From positions 28,206,167 to 28,270,166 of the forward strand of contig NC_044924.1 of assembly GCF_003576645.1 (NCBI RefSeq): a stretch of 64,000 nucleotides of DNA, given 5' to 3'. The number at the start of each line of letters is the position of its first letter. Positions within the stretch are counted from its first letter, which is position 1. The stretch comes from Ipomoea triloba. Lineage: Eukaryota; Streptophyta; Magnoliopsida; Solanales; Convolvulaceae. This document shows, piece by piece, positions 44,401 to 55,735 of the stretch. A model generated the notes under the pieces. It worked only from the letters and a program-made list of their open reading frames with translations, ran no database searches and was not told the origin of the DNA. Position numbers and translations under genes: made by a program.

Positions 44401-45255
44401 GGTGGACCATTCTTACCCTCACCCACATCATCAACATTTTTCCTTTTATAACGTGATGTCCCACACTTTGGACACACATGCAAGTCCTTGTATTCTTTCC
44501 AATACAGTATACAATCATTTGGGCATGCATGTANCTTTCCAATACAGTATACAATCATTTGGGCATGCATGTATCTTCTCAATGTCCATACCCAACGGAC
44601 ACAACAACTTCTTTGCTTCGTAAGTTGAATGTGGAAGTTCATTATCACTAGGACACAAGGAAACATGTCTTTTAGTAGTTCTAATAATCCCGTGAAACTC
44701 TTATCACTCCATCCATTCTTTGCTTTTAAATTATATAACTTAAGCAGATAACTTGGTATATTTAGTACACCCAGAGAACAAAGGTTTTTCAGCATTATCA
44801 AACAAACATCTAAACTCAAGAGGCATTTCACTAAAATCTCCCTGCACATCACTCATCATTTCATCTATTCGGTCATTAATTTCATCATCCTCATCATTGC
44901 TAACATGAGTTTCCTTATTCTCCTCGTTATCTGCCTAAGTTTGACTATTTGCTTGATTCTCACTCTCTACATGAGTTTCACTCTTACTAACACTTGTACT
45001 AGGAGGTAAGCTTTCACCATGCCATATCCATTGATTGTACCCTTCCTTAAAGCCACGACGTATCAAATGGTCCTTCACTACGTCAGAATTACGATATCTT
45101 CTCAAATTTTTACAATCACAGCACGGGCACGATATAAAATCCTCCGCCTTTTTGCTTTTATTTTTTTCAGCATATTGTATGAACTCTTGAACCCCTTGTA
45201 TATATTTGACTATATTGCGTTTCTCATGCATCCAACTCCAATCCATATCTGTCAA
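44379..45255 (-). pseudogene. TNP2-type CACTA transposase, N-terminal part only
   Basis: 45255-44935 encodes a transposase-associated domain: MTDMDWSWMHEKRNIVKYI, GVQEFIQYA, ISCPCCDCKN, HLIRRGFKEGY and WIWHGE. After a TAG (44935-44937) the frame continues with EMPLEFRCLFDNAEKPLF and SGCTKYTKLS; a frameshift then leads to LYNLKAKNGWSDKSFTGLLE. A second shift leads to NELPHSTYEAKKLLCPLGMD, KIHACPNDCILYWK and DLHVCPKCGTSRYK. This is the standard start of TNP2. The DDE catalytic domain that should follow is missing. The N at 44534 and its 39-base repeat fall inside the gene. Confidence 0.8.
44534..44534. other. Single-N joint
   Basis: The 39 bases after the N (CTTTCCAATACAGTATAC...) repeat 44495-44533. 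Confidence 0.9.
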
Positions 45256-46028
45256 TTGACAATACTGTGAAGATCAGATATGGATACTTGATTATGGTTG
45301 CATTTAGAAACGATATTTATAACTAACTAATCCAAATCAATCTAATTCATCAAAATACTTAACTAACTAATCCAAATCAATCTAATTCATCAAAATACTT
45401 AACTAACTAATTCAAATCAATCTAATTCATCAAAATACTTACCTAACTAATTTAAATCAATCCAATTCATCAAAATACTTAACTCATCATCAAATTCAAT
45501 CTAGCTAATTCATCAAAATATTAATATCTCTAAATACCTATTTAATCAAGTACCTAATTCATCAAAATATATACCTAGCTAACTAATAATTAAATTATTA
45601 ATGTCTCTAAATACCTATTTAATCAAGTCTCTAATTTATCAAAATACTAATTTTCATAAAATATATTGTGCAATCATAAATATGAGAAAATAAATTTAAG
45701 AATGTATGCAATAATGAAGTTGTGTGTAATTTCATTTTCTTTAAAATGTAAAATTCTACATTCAAGTAGCTTTATTTCTCTCAAAATTTATATTAATAAT
45801 ATTCATTTTGTTAATTAATACTAGTTTATGTAATGTACTTAGATATAATATATTTTAAATTGTTTGCAAAACAAATAATTTATTTTCACAAATATTCAAA
45901 TAGCCATAATATATAACACAAATTGTTTGCAAAATATTCATTTTAGTAAATTTATTTTAAAAAATCAAACACCAATATTCAAAATAAATCAACAAAGTTC
46001 ATATATAACACAATAACCATAATATTCC
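45256..46028. repeat. AT-rich CACTA region with tandem units
   Basis: 45310-45480 carries about four ~54-base units (AACTAACTAATCCAAATCAA-TCTAATTCATCAAAATACTT). The rest is AT-rich and non-coding, lying upstream of the transposase gene. Confidence 0.75.
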
Positions 46029-47522
46029 NCTTTCCAATACAGTATACAATCATTTGGGCATGCATGTATCTTCTCAATGTCCATACCCAACGGACACAAC
46101 AACTTCTTTGCTTCGTAAGTTGAATGTGGAAGTTCATTATCACTAGGACACAAGGAAACATGTCTTTTAGTAGTTCTAATAATCCCGTGAAACTCTTATC
46201 ACTCCATCCATTCTTTGCTTTTAAATTATATAACTTAAGCAGATAACTTGGTATATTTAGTACACCCAGAGAACAAAGGTTTTTCAGCATTATCAAACAA
46301 ACATCTAAACTCAAGAGGCATTTCACTAAAATCTCCCTGCACATCACTCATCATTTCATCTATTCGGTCATTAATTTCATCATCCTCATCATTGCTAACA
46401 TGAGTTTCCTTATTCTCCTCGTTATCTGCCTAAGTTTGACTATTTGCTTGATTCTCACTCTCTACATGAGTTTCACTCTTACTAACACTTGTACTAGGAG
46501 GTAAGCTTTCACCATGCCATATCCATTGATTGTACCCTTCCTTAAAGCCACGACGTATCAAATGGTCCTTCACTACGTCAGAATTACGATATCTTCTCAA
46601 ATTTTTACAATCACAGCACGGGCACGATATAAAATCCTCCGCCTTTTTGCTTTTATTTTTTTCAGCATATTGTATGAACTCTTGAACCCCTTGTATATAT
46701 TTGACTATATTGCGTTTCTCATGCATCCAACTCCAATCCATATCTGTCAATTGACAATACTGTGAAGATCAGATATGGATACTTGATTATGGTTGCATTT
46801 AGAAACGATATTTATAACTAACTAATCCAAATCAATCTAATTCATCAAAATACTTAACTAACTAATCCAAATCAATCTAATTCATCAAAATACTTAACTA
46901 ACTAATTCAAATCAATCTAATTCATCAAAATACTTACCTAACTAATTTAAATCAATCCAATTCATCAAAATACTTAACTCATCATCAAATTCAATCTAGC
47001 TAATTCATCAAAATATTAATATCTCTAAATACCTATTTAATCAAGTACCTAATTCATCAAAATATATACCTAGCTAACTAATAATTAAATTATTAATGTC
47101 TCTAAATACCTATTTAATCAAGTCTCTAATTTATCAAAATACTAATTTTCATAAAATATATTGTGCAATCATAAATATGAGAAAATAAATTTAAGAATGT
47201 ATGCAATAATGAAGTTGTGTGTAATTTCATTTTCTTTAAAATGTAAAATTCTACATTCAAGTAGCTTTATTTCTCTCAAAATTTATATTAATAATATTCA
47301 TTTTGTTAATTAATACTAGTTTATGTAATGTACTTAGATATAATATATTTTAAATTGTTTGCAAAACAAATAATTTATTTTCACAAATATTCAAATAGCC
47401 ATAATATATAACACAAATTGTTTGCAAAATATTCATTTTAGTAAATTTATTTTAAAAAATCAAACACCAATATTCAAAATAAATCAACAAAGTTCATATA
47501 TAACACAATAACCATAATATTC
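46029..47522 (-). repeat. Single-N joint and verbatim repeat of 44535-46027
   Basis: After the N at 46029 the sequence restarts at CTTTCCAATACAG and repeats 44535-46027 at offset 1495, including the transposase-associated domain (46750-46430). The proteins are identical. It diverges only where a ~48-base tandem repeat was collapsed. Most likely an assembly overlap. Confidence 0.88.
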
Positions 47523-47574
47523 AAATCAACAAAGTTCATATATAACACAATAACCATAATATTCCAAATAATTT

Positions 47575-47985
47575 AGAAAAACAAAGAAATAAATCAAATA
47601 TACAAATAAATAATTTAGAAAAACAAAGAAATAAATCAAATATACAAATAGAATTCGAAATAAATAAATAAATTAAATCAAATATACAAATAGAATTCGA
47701 AATAAATAAATAAATACACAATAAATTCGAAATAAATATCGAAATAAATAAATAAATACACAATAAATTCGAAATAAATACAGAAATAAATAAATAAATA
47801 CACAATAAATTCGAAATAAATACAGAAATAAATAAATAAATACACAAATAAACAAATAAATACACAAATAAATAAATAAATACACAATAAATTCGAAATA
47901 AATACACAAATAAACAAATAAATACACAAATAAATAAATAAATACACAAATAAATAGAAATCATAAAAAAAATAAAAAAAATAAA
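47575..47985. repeat. AAATAAATACACAAATAAAC-type microsatellite array
   Basis: A dense array of AAAT and ACACAAAT units, with AATTCGAAATAAATAC inserts. On the minus strand it yields spurious YLFIYLFVYLC peptides. Confidence 0.95.
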
Positions 47986-47989
47986 AGGC

Positions 47990-48365
47990 ATTACCGGGTG
48001 GAGGCCGCAATCCACTCGTCGTCGGCGAGAAGGGCGGTGGAGGCGGCCGTTATTGTCGTCGTCGGCGAGGAGAAGGCCGGTGGAGGCTGCCGGCGTCGTC
48101 GGCGAGGAGAAGAGGCGGCGACAATGGCGTCCAAGCTGCAATGGAGGAGAAGACACGGCGCCGTAGATCTGTAACTGCAATGGATCGGAAGAGGACGGAC
48201 GGCAGCGGCAATGGCGTGAGAGGATGGAGGCCGGCGACGGCGGCGGCAGTTCGTTGCGGCGATGGAGCGGAGTTCGGCAGTTCGGGATCTTGTTTTGTCG
48301 ATGAGTTTGGAGTTCACTCGTTCCAGATCTGGAGCGCTTCTTTTGTCTTTTTGTGGGTCGGTTTT
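47990..48365. other. GC-rich island inside the CACTA element
   Basis: GTCGTCGGCGAG occurs three times, with GGCGG-rich sequence. On the minus strand a 127-codon frame (48374-47991) is open but Arg/Ala/Pro-rich. It lies upstream of the transposase on the strand of transcription, so it may be the promoter, 5' leader or first exon. No domain is recognised. Confidence 0.5.
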
Positions 48366-48580
48366 ACGCGGCACCTGTACCTAGAGGTGCCGCGTAAAGT
48401 AAAGTATTATTTTATTATTTAACTTTACGCGGCACCGACAGATTACAGGTGCCGCGTAAAGTTAAATAATAAAATAATATTTTACTTTACGCGGCACCTG
48501 GTCTCTTTGGGTGCTGCGTAAAGTTTGGGATCAATCAAATACACTACACCTGTTTGAACAGGCGCAGTGTAAAGTGATGC
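48361..48580. repeat. CACTA right subterminal hairpin array
   Basis: Hairpins TTTACGCGGCACCTG.../GGTGCCGCGTAAAG near 48361-48401, 48422-48463 and 48483-48525, and ACACCTGTT/AACAGGCGC near 48546-48568. They mirror the left-end array. Confidence 0.85.
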
Positions 48581-48608
48581 TTATATGGTCAATTTTGTAC
48601 TAGTGTTA

Positions 48609-49080
48609 GCCGGAATAGCCAGCCGGGAGCTCTATTGTCAGTTTGCCGTTCAGCGTCGTCTATGAATCAAAGATTTCCAATCTCTCCCTAGACTTTACAT
48701 CCGCTTCCAGATTAGTTACTTGATTTTGAGCCTAGACCAACCTGTGTAACCCGTTCATTTCACACATTGCACCATCCTTGCCCAAATCTTGCACACAACC
48801 ACTTCACCATTTTAACTCCAATCTATCATTCAACACACACAAATTAATCACAAGTGACACACAATCATTCACCAAATCTTTCAGAAAAGTCCAAACAAAA
48901 GAAAAACTCTGTCTGGTAAGTTTCACGTACTCTACTACCTCGTACATAATCATAGGAGATTTCATCATCCAGACGTGCTATCCTGATTTGTAGTAATCTG
49001 GAAACTCATCCAACTCGTTTTCATATAGCCTCCATTTAAACTGCACTTGGAAATGCAATTGAAAAACTAATGTACCCATA
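48609..49080 (-). repeat. PMD-family block resuming after the CACTA element
   Basis: From 48743 (GTGTAACCCGTTCATTTC) the sequence continues the block interrupted at about 41310. 48905-49065 is a decayed exon B on the minus strand (complement of the CATACATAATCA / TCCAGACGTGCTATCC / AATCTGGAAACTCATCCAA landmarks). Confidence 0.65.
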
Positions 49081-49390
49081 CATTAAGGGTGTGTTTGGAA
49101 ACCAAGAAAAATGACTTCCAGAAAATATTTACTGGAAATTGAGTCATTTTCCAAAAAATATTTTCATTTTTAGTGTTTGATTGTATTCTAGAAAGCTATC
49201 TTTATGTGTTTGGTTCATTTTGTAGAAAATGAGCAAAATTGTAACTTTCAACTTCTATTTTCAAGTTTTCACAAAAAGTAACACTACAATAGTACAATAT
49301 ATAGAGATCATTTCATCATTCATTCTACATACATATAATAAAACTTGTCCCCCCTTTTTTCTCTCTCTCTCTAAAACTTCTCTGTCAAGG
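49081..49390. other. Possible Tourist-like element end and AT-rich spacer
   Basis: TTAAGGGTGTGTTTGGAAAC resembles the terminus of a PIF/Harbinger-type MITE, but no matching right end is found. A CT run lies at 49360-49372. Confidence 0.35.
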
Positions 49391-49628
49391 TCTCTTTTTC
49401 TTCTTCTATAACCCCTTTGATTTGACTATTACCAACTTGTGTTTGATTAGAATTGCACACATTTTTGGTTATTTTACAAACAAAAGCAGAGAATTTTGGG
49501 AAGATTTCACCATGTGGCGGGATGCCATTCGGTTGAGTTTCAAGTCTCCTTTCTTCTCCTATGAGGGTCAAAGCTTTAGCACACGCTTCCTCAATGGCAG
49601 CATAGCCTTCGCCTGCATTTCCACCTTA
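49371..49628 (-). pseudogene. PMD-family exon C, first assembly copy
   Basis: Minus-strand frame reads GNAGEGYAAIEEACAKALTL, IGEERRLETQPNGIPPHGE and VCNSNQTQVGNSQIKGVIEE. It is related to 8555-8640. I do not recognise the family. Confidence 0.45.
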
Positions 49629-51432
49629 NAAATAAATAAATAAATACACAAATAAACAAATAAATACACAAATAAATAAATAAATACACAATAAATTCGA
49701 AATAAATACACAAATAAACAAATAAATACACAAATAAATAAATAAATACACAAATAAATAGAAATCATAAAAAAAATAAAAAAAATAAAAGGCATTACCG
49801 GGTGGAGGCCGCAATCCACTCGTCGTCGGCGAGAAGGGCGGTGGAGGCGGCCGTTATTGTCGTCGTCGGCGAGGAGAAGGCCGGTGGAGGCTGCCGGCGT
49901 CGTCGGCGAGGAGAAGAGGCGGCGACAATGGCGTCCAAGCTGCAATGGAGGAGAAGACACGGCGCCGTAGATCTGTAACTGCAATGGATCGGAAGAGGAC
50001 GGACGGCAGCGGCAATGGCGTGAGAGGATGGAGGCCGGCGACGGCGGCGGCAGTTCGTTGCGGCGATGGAGCGGAGTTCGGCAGTTCGGGATCTTGTTTT
50101 GTCGATGAGTTTGGAGTTCACTCGTTCCAGATCTGGAGCGCTTCTTTTGTCTTTTTGTGGGTCGGTTTTACGCGGCACCTGTACCTAGAGGTGCCGCGTA
50201 AAGTAAAGTATTATTTTATTATTTAACTTTACGCGGCACCGACAGATTACAGGTGCCGCGTAAAGTTAAATAATAAAATAATATTTTACTTTACGCGGCA
50301 CCTGGTCTCTTTGGGTGCTGCGTAAAGTTTGGGATCAATCAAATACACTACACCTGTTTGAACAGGCGCAGTGTAAAGTGATGCTTATATGGTCAATTTT
50401 GTACTAGTGTTAGCCGGAATAGCCAGCCGGGAGCTCTATTGTCAGTTTGCCGTTCAGCGTCGTCTATGAATCAAAGATTTCCAATCTCTCCCTAGACTTT
50501 ACATCCGCTTCCAGATTAGTTACTTGATTTTGAGCCTAGACCAACCTGTGTAACCCGTTCATTTCACACATTGCACCATCCTTGCCCAAATCTTGCACAC
50601 AACCACTTCACCATTTTAACTCCAATCTATCATTCAACACACACAAATTAATCACAAGTGACACACAATCATTCACCAAATCTTTCAGAAAAGTCCAAAC
50701 AAAAGAAAAACTCTGTCTGGTAAGTTTCACGTACTCTACTACCTCGTACATAATCATAGGAGATTTCATCATCCAGACGTGCTATCCTGATTTGTAGTAA
50801 TCTGGAAACTCATCCAACTCGTTTTCATATAGCCTCCATTTAAACTGCACTTGGAAATGCAATTGAAAAACTAATGTACCCATACATTAAGGGTGTGTTT
50901 GGAAACCAAGAAAAATGACTTCCAGAAAATATTTACTGGAAATTGAGTCATTTTCCAAAAAATATTTTCATTTTTAGTGTTTGATTGTATTCTAGAAAGC
51001 TATCTTTATGTGTTTGGTTCATTTTGTAGAAAATGAGCAAAATTGTAACTTTCAACTTCTATTTTCAAGTTTTCACAAAAAGTAACACTACAATAGTACA
51101 ATATATAGAGATCATTTCATCATTCATTCTACATACATATAATAAAACTTGTCCCCCCTTTTTTCTCTCTCTCTCTAAAACTTCTCTGTCAAGGTCTCTT
51201 TTTCTTCTTCTATAACCCCTTTGATTTGACTATTACCAACTTGTGTTTGATTAGAATTGCACACATTTTTGGTTATTTTACAAACAAAAGCAGAGAATTT
51301 TGGGAAGATTTCACCATGTGGCGGGATGCCATTCGGTTGAGTTTCAAGTCTCCTTTCTTCTCCTATGAGGGTCAAAGCTTTAGCACACGCTTCCTCAATG
51401 GCAGCATAGCCTTCGCCTGCATTTCCACCTTA
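49629..51432. repeat. Single-N joint and verbatim repeat of 47826-49628
   Basis: After the N at 49629 the assembly jumps back into the CACTA microsatellite and repeats 47826-49628 at offset 1804: the GC island, the right CACTA end (to about 50409), the flank and exon C. One CACTA element cannot have two right ends with the same flank, so this is an unmerged overlap. Confidence 0.9.
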
Positions 51433-51950
51433 GCTTTCTCCAACCCATCTCTAGCCATCCTACTTAATTATGCTATGCGTAACCCTCACCTGCATTAATC
51501 AAACAAAAATTTCTTGAATTGGATTAATTAATAATGTTCAAAATCATAATAAAGCTTCCATAACCAATGATTATGCCAAATTTATTTTGTTTTAGCTTAC
51601 CAAGTGTTCTAGCTTTGATGCTAAAGGCATGAATCCTCGTTTGATCATTATCATTACGAATTGTGGACTGGTGGATGACCGGGTAACTAATACAAAAACA
51701 AAATACTTTGTCTCTAGTTTAATATTATTTACTTCTTTATTGTATTAGTTTTTAAATTTTTTTTTTTGAGTGGTGCCTATTCAACCATATTTAATTTTTA
51801 ACACAAGTTCTTGGATTTGTACAATTTCATATATGCACTACCAATTAATTTGATGAGCATTACCCATGCATAGTTGCCTTGTACATGCTTCGATACAAGA
51901 AGGCAATTCAAGAACAACACTGCCCCAACACGAGTATTATCCATGTAGCC
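51433..51950 (-). repeat. PMD-family spacer and exon-A fragment
   Basis: 51433-51830 matches 8600-8985 and 40480-40850. 51840-51950 (ATTACCCATGCATAGTTGCC, CATGCTTCGATACAAGAA) matches exon A on the minus strand. Confidence 0.55.
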
Positions 51951-52169
51951 AAATAGAAAAACTTCAGGGGTAATCCATGGAGATTGAAGATAGGAATAAT
52001 TTTGACTTTTAGAAAAAGTTGAAAAAGCTAATTGCCCATTCAACTATTCCAACAAGCTCTTGCGATCCACTGAGCACTAAGGTCAACCAAAATTGATCAA
52101 ACCAGCTAGTAAATAGCTTATCAGCTATAAATTTATTGTAACTAAATTTTCAAATTTTTTTTATAAAAA
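51951..52169. repeat. Sequence repeated in inverted orientation at 59630-59760
   Basis: 51955-52080 (AACTTCAGGGGTAATCCATG, TTTTAGAAAAAGTTGAAAAA) is the reverse complement of 59640-59755. No gene. Confidence 0.65.
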
Positions 52170-53000
52170 AAAGAAACACAAAAAAATGTCCTCAAATTCA
52201 TTTAAGAAATGTTCAATTGATGCACACGCATAGCACTATTCTTGCACTCCAAGTTGACATGTTTTGTATATTGTTTCGAGTATGAAAGAAGATATAGCTT
52301 TTGTGATACTTTATGGTGTGACAATCATTAATCTGTGCAATTTATTTATAGCTCGTTAGAGACCAAATAAGATTTTGATATTAGTAAGTGTCTTTGCATG
52401 AGAAACCCAATAAAGAAAACAAATTAATTGAAAATAAAATTTCCAAATTTGAATTGATTTCATTGCATTGATTTATATTATTTTAAATGCCATTTGAGAA
52501 TTTTTTTTTTAATTCCATTTGTATTACCTTTTTGGATCAAATATTTAAAAGTAATTTTGGATTTAGTCAGTTTAATAATTTTCAAATTCTTCTTTTACAA
52601 AAACACAAAAAATATCTTCAAATTTTTTTTGGGAAACTTCAATTGATGCACACACTCAGCACCATCCTTGCACAAATCTTGCATTGAACTACATACACAC
52701 CATGAGTTTGTCAAATTTATGAAATTTTTGTTTGCCTAAAACACATGTCAGTATATACGACTTGTGTTTCTCCCAACATACGACAAAAGCAAGTGGAACT
52801 TTATTCTTGATACCTCCCAGACCCTTGTGAGAGTAGATTGACATATATGCAGCAAACAGGAATGTTGCTTAGCTTCATACCGCTCATTCAATTCTTCTCA
52901 GACTCAAAACCCTCTTGTCCTTCCCCATAGAGTGTAGACTAAAGCTATTGAGGGTGACCTATAATCCCGTCCTGATCCAGAAGCCTGTGGTGTGGGAATA
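52170..53000 (-). repeat. PMD-family tail repeats (one partial, one long)
   Basis: The GCACACGCATAGCACTATTC core near 52222 is followed by unrelated AT-rich sequence to about 52480. A fuller tail copy runs from 52560 (CAAATTCTTCTTTTACAAAA) through the core at 52648 to AGAAGCCTGTGGTG near 52985. Confidence 0.55.
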
Positions 53001-53565
53001 GAATTCACCTAAACGGGAAGTACGTACAGAATGAGTTGTAGGTTACTTAAGTACTGTGAAACCATAGATTATGAAGGCATCTGATGCGAGAAGCTGAGGG
53101 ACGACGAAGCCAACCAGAGAAGACAAAGAAGTGGACATGGCTTCGTTTGGACCGCAACACTCAACGGTACTAGTCGTATCTTTGTACTGGGCTCTAAGCT
53201 CTGATTTTGTGGGTCTACATCACATCACCAACTTCGTTCATTGAAGTAGTTTTCAATGCCTAAACTTTAATAAAATTTTGATGGAAAATATTATTTGTAC
53301 TCTCAATTTTTACTTACAACTTTTACTTCCTTTTCACAAATTTTGGATGTAAATAATTTTTTTTAGACCAACAAGATGAAAATATTATTCATGCTTGCCA
53401 CATCAGGGAGTATAATTAATAGTGTAGAATTTGAGACTCCCCATAGTAGAACTCAATTTTGATTTCAGTTTATGATGAACTTACAAGTAGTACGTACGTA
53501 TATGAATACAGAAATGCAAAAAGCACTTGCGTTTGCTGTTGGATTTTAGGTAAAAAAAAAAAAAA
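53001..53565. other. Unassigned sequence
   Basis: No gene. 53040-53165 resembles 57100-57190 (AATGAGTTGTAGGTT, GGCATCTGATGCGAGAAGCT), so it is repeat-derived. Confidence 0.4.
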
Positions 53566-53815
53566 TGAATTTCAGAAAATTTGACAAACTCAAGTGACAC
53601 TAATTGTGTATCTAAGGCAAAATTTAAAAGTCGGGTTCACCTTGCAAGGTGGATCCGGATCCACATAATCAATTTGCCATCAATGGGCAATCCTAAGAGA
53701 ATCTATCTGGGTACCAATTCAACTCTCCACCATTCTATTGCAGTGATTAAAGGTCATTTGCAAAACTTATCATTTCCAAATCTAGACAACCCATCAAAGT
53801 CTGCTACTTGAATAG
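53566..53815 (-). pseudogene. PMD exon-A relic, 5' part
   Basis: The minus strand starts TTTGATGGGTTGTCTAGATT and continues with a damaged DWSLITA / ERW region, as in 17697-17800. Confidence 0.5.
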
Positions 53816-54384
53816 AACACAAGGGCAACCAAATCAGTGGTTCTTTTGTGGTTTTTTGGAGAGAAAAAAACTTAAGGTTGGTTAAGGAAAAGGAACTTGA
53901 TTTCTTTTATGTGCAATAATCATTTCACAATAGCAGATTTAACAGCACCTAAACACATTAATCTTATCCTGAAACACCACACACACACCCTTTCACTTAT
54001 CTGCAATGATATAAGTATACGGTGCCGGGAGAAAAAAAAAATGAAGCAGACAATAGAAACCCGCACCAATTAAAGTTTATATATAAAGAACAGTAGATAA
54101 TCATGTCTCATGAAACATAAAAACTCATAATTAATTAACAGCAAAAGGCAGCAGCTAGTGAAATGAGAAAGCTAAGGAATTAACATATAAAATCATTGAG
54201 CCCTAAAAAGCAGTGGGGTGGATGGGACAGTTTAATTAATAATCATAAAAAACCAGAGCATAAATATTTCACTAACAGCAAAGCTAATTTCGCATTTTAG
54301 ATACAGTTCTTCAAAGCTAAATAAACCTTTAGAAACACATCCAAATAAAACAGAAACAAGAAAAATAACAATAAGTATTAGGAA
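53816..54384. other. Unassigned AT-rich sequence
   Basis: No gene, repeat or domain recognised. Confidence 0.4.
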
Positions 54385-54660
54385 ATGTTCAATAGATGCA
54401 CACGCACAGCACTATTCTTGCACTCCAAGTTGCACTTAACGGCCACTTTGGCTACTTGGCTGTTGTTGTTTTATTTGTGAGACTAGATTGGCAGCAAACA
54501 GTAGTGTTGCTTGGTAGTTGGTACTGCTCATTCTTATTTTCCACAAGCTCAAAATCCTCCCCCATTGAATTAGACTGAAGCTGTTGAGGGTGACTTGTAA
54601 TCCCTGATCCAGAAGCCTGTGGTGTGTTAGCATGAGGCTATGGGAATTCACCTGAATTGG
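54385..54660 (-). repeat. PMD-family tail repeat
   Basis: Core GCACAGCACTATTCTTGCAC followed by TTTGGCTACTTGGCTGTTG, AGATTGGCAGCAAACAGTAG, CTGAAGCTGTTGAGGGTGAC and AGAAGCCTGTGGTGTG. Confidence 0.6.
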
Positions 54661-55150
54661 AAATACATAATGAGTTTAATGTAGAAGTTTTCACATGTCT
54701 AAACTTTAATGCATAAAATTTTGATTTGAGTTAATGTTTTAAACTTTCCAGTAGTATTTAAACTTTAATACTAGCATGACAGCATGAAGTTTATTTTTTT
54801 TAGACAACTTTAATACTAGAAATGCAAGTATGTTCTCATATTTGTATGACAAACGCAAGTCGTATTTGTGTTTGTTGTATTTTAGATGAAAAAAAGAAAA
54901 AGAATTTTATAAATTTGACAAACTCTGGGGAGAGTTGCATTTTTATTAGAAACCTCAAGTCTCAAATGAGTTTTCCTCCTTTTTTTTTTTGTCTAAATTT
55001 TAAAAGTTGTCCATATGTGTCCATTCCTCATGCACACTCGACAACTTTAATTTTGATGCTAAAGGCATGAATCCTCGATCATGATGTTGGACCATATTTA
55101 AATTTTAATATATACATCGTCTCGGATTAGTATAATTTTGAAATAAATTA
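54661..55150. other. Repeat-derived spacer
   Basis: Contains GATGCTAAAGGCATGAATCCTC and GTCTCGGATTAGTATAATTT motifs shared with other PMD-family spacers. No gene. Confidence 0.45.

Positions 55151-55196
<46 letters not shown>
55151..55196. repeat. (AT)n microsatellite
   Basis: Uninterrupted TA dinucleotides. Confidence 0.97.
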
Positions 55197-55199
<3 letters not shown>

Positions 55200-55213
55200 C
55201 CATGCATCCCAAT

Positions 55214-55735
55214 CTATGTAGATCTATTAGGGAGATTACGTTCCAAGATGATAATGCAATACGCTCCCAAACCTACAATTGAAGAAGAATGAGCGCATTG
55301 CCAATTTGACAAGCTAGCATTATCAATGTTCACTCTGCACATGTTTTGATACAAGAATTCAAGAATAACACTACGCCAATTGTAGGCACTATGCAAATAC
55401 CTAATGTGATCTAAAAAATATAGTCTCACCGTGTTGTTCGACGTGTCAAGGAATAACACTCCATCTAGTAATTGCATGATACACAGTCAAGTCATGTATT
55501 GCGCGTCTTCATTAGTTGAATGCTCTGTCACTGGTACTAGGTTATGTTAGACATTTCGAGATCAAAGTGCCGAAAATTGAGTTATTGTTAGGCCTAATAC
55601 TGAAGAGGTCTATGGCATATGTCACACCTGAAAGCTGAAATTGTCCTCAAATTCTTTTAGGGAATCATCAATTGACGCACGCACACAGCACCATCCTTGC
55701 AAATCTTGAATTGAACTTCATACTGGCTGAGCCAG
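55214..55735 (-). pseudogene. PMD exon-A relic plus tail core
   Basis: Minus-strand frame 55477-55214 reads MQLLDGVLFLDTSNNTVRLY, FLDHIRYLHSAYNW and FLYQNMCRVNIDNAS, the same order as the second half of exon A. 55640-55735 is a short tail repeat. Confidence 0.6.

Larger units (their letters stand above)
41397..48605 (-). mobile_element. CACTA (En/Spm-type) DNA transposon
   Basis: Begins CACTAGTACAAAA and ends with its complement TTTTGTACTAGTG. The three-base target duplication TTA lies on both sides (41394-41396 and 48606-48608). Genes run on the minus strand. The assembled length of 7.2 kb is inflated by joints at 43472, 44534 and 46029; the true length is nearer 5.6-5.7 kb. The transposase lacks its catalytic core, so the element is non-autonomous. 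Confidence 0.93.

Noticed and set aside
47536..48180. 214-codon minus-strand frame with a membrane-like YLFIYLFVYLC repeat
   Set aside because: It is the AAATAAATACAC microsatellite read in one frame; the hydrophobic pattern is a composition artefact.
49081..49240. Tourist-like MITE (TTAAGGGTGTGTTTGG)
   Set aside because: Only one end resembles such elements; no complementary right end or target duplication was found.
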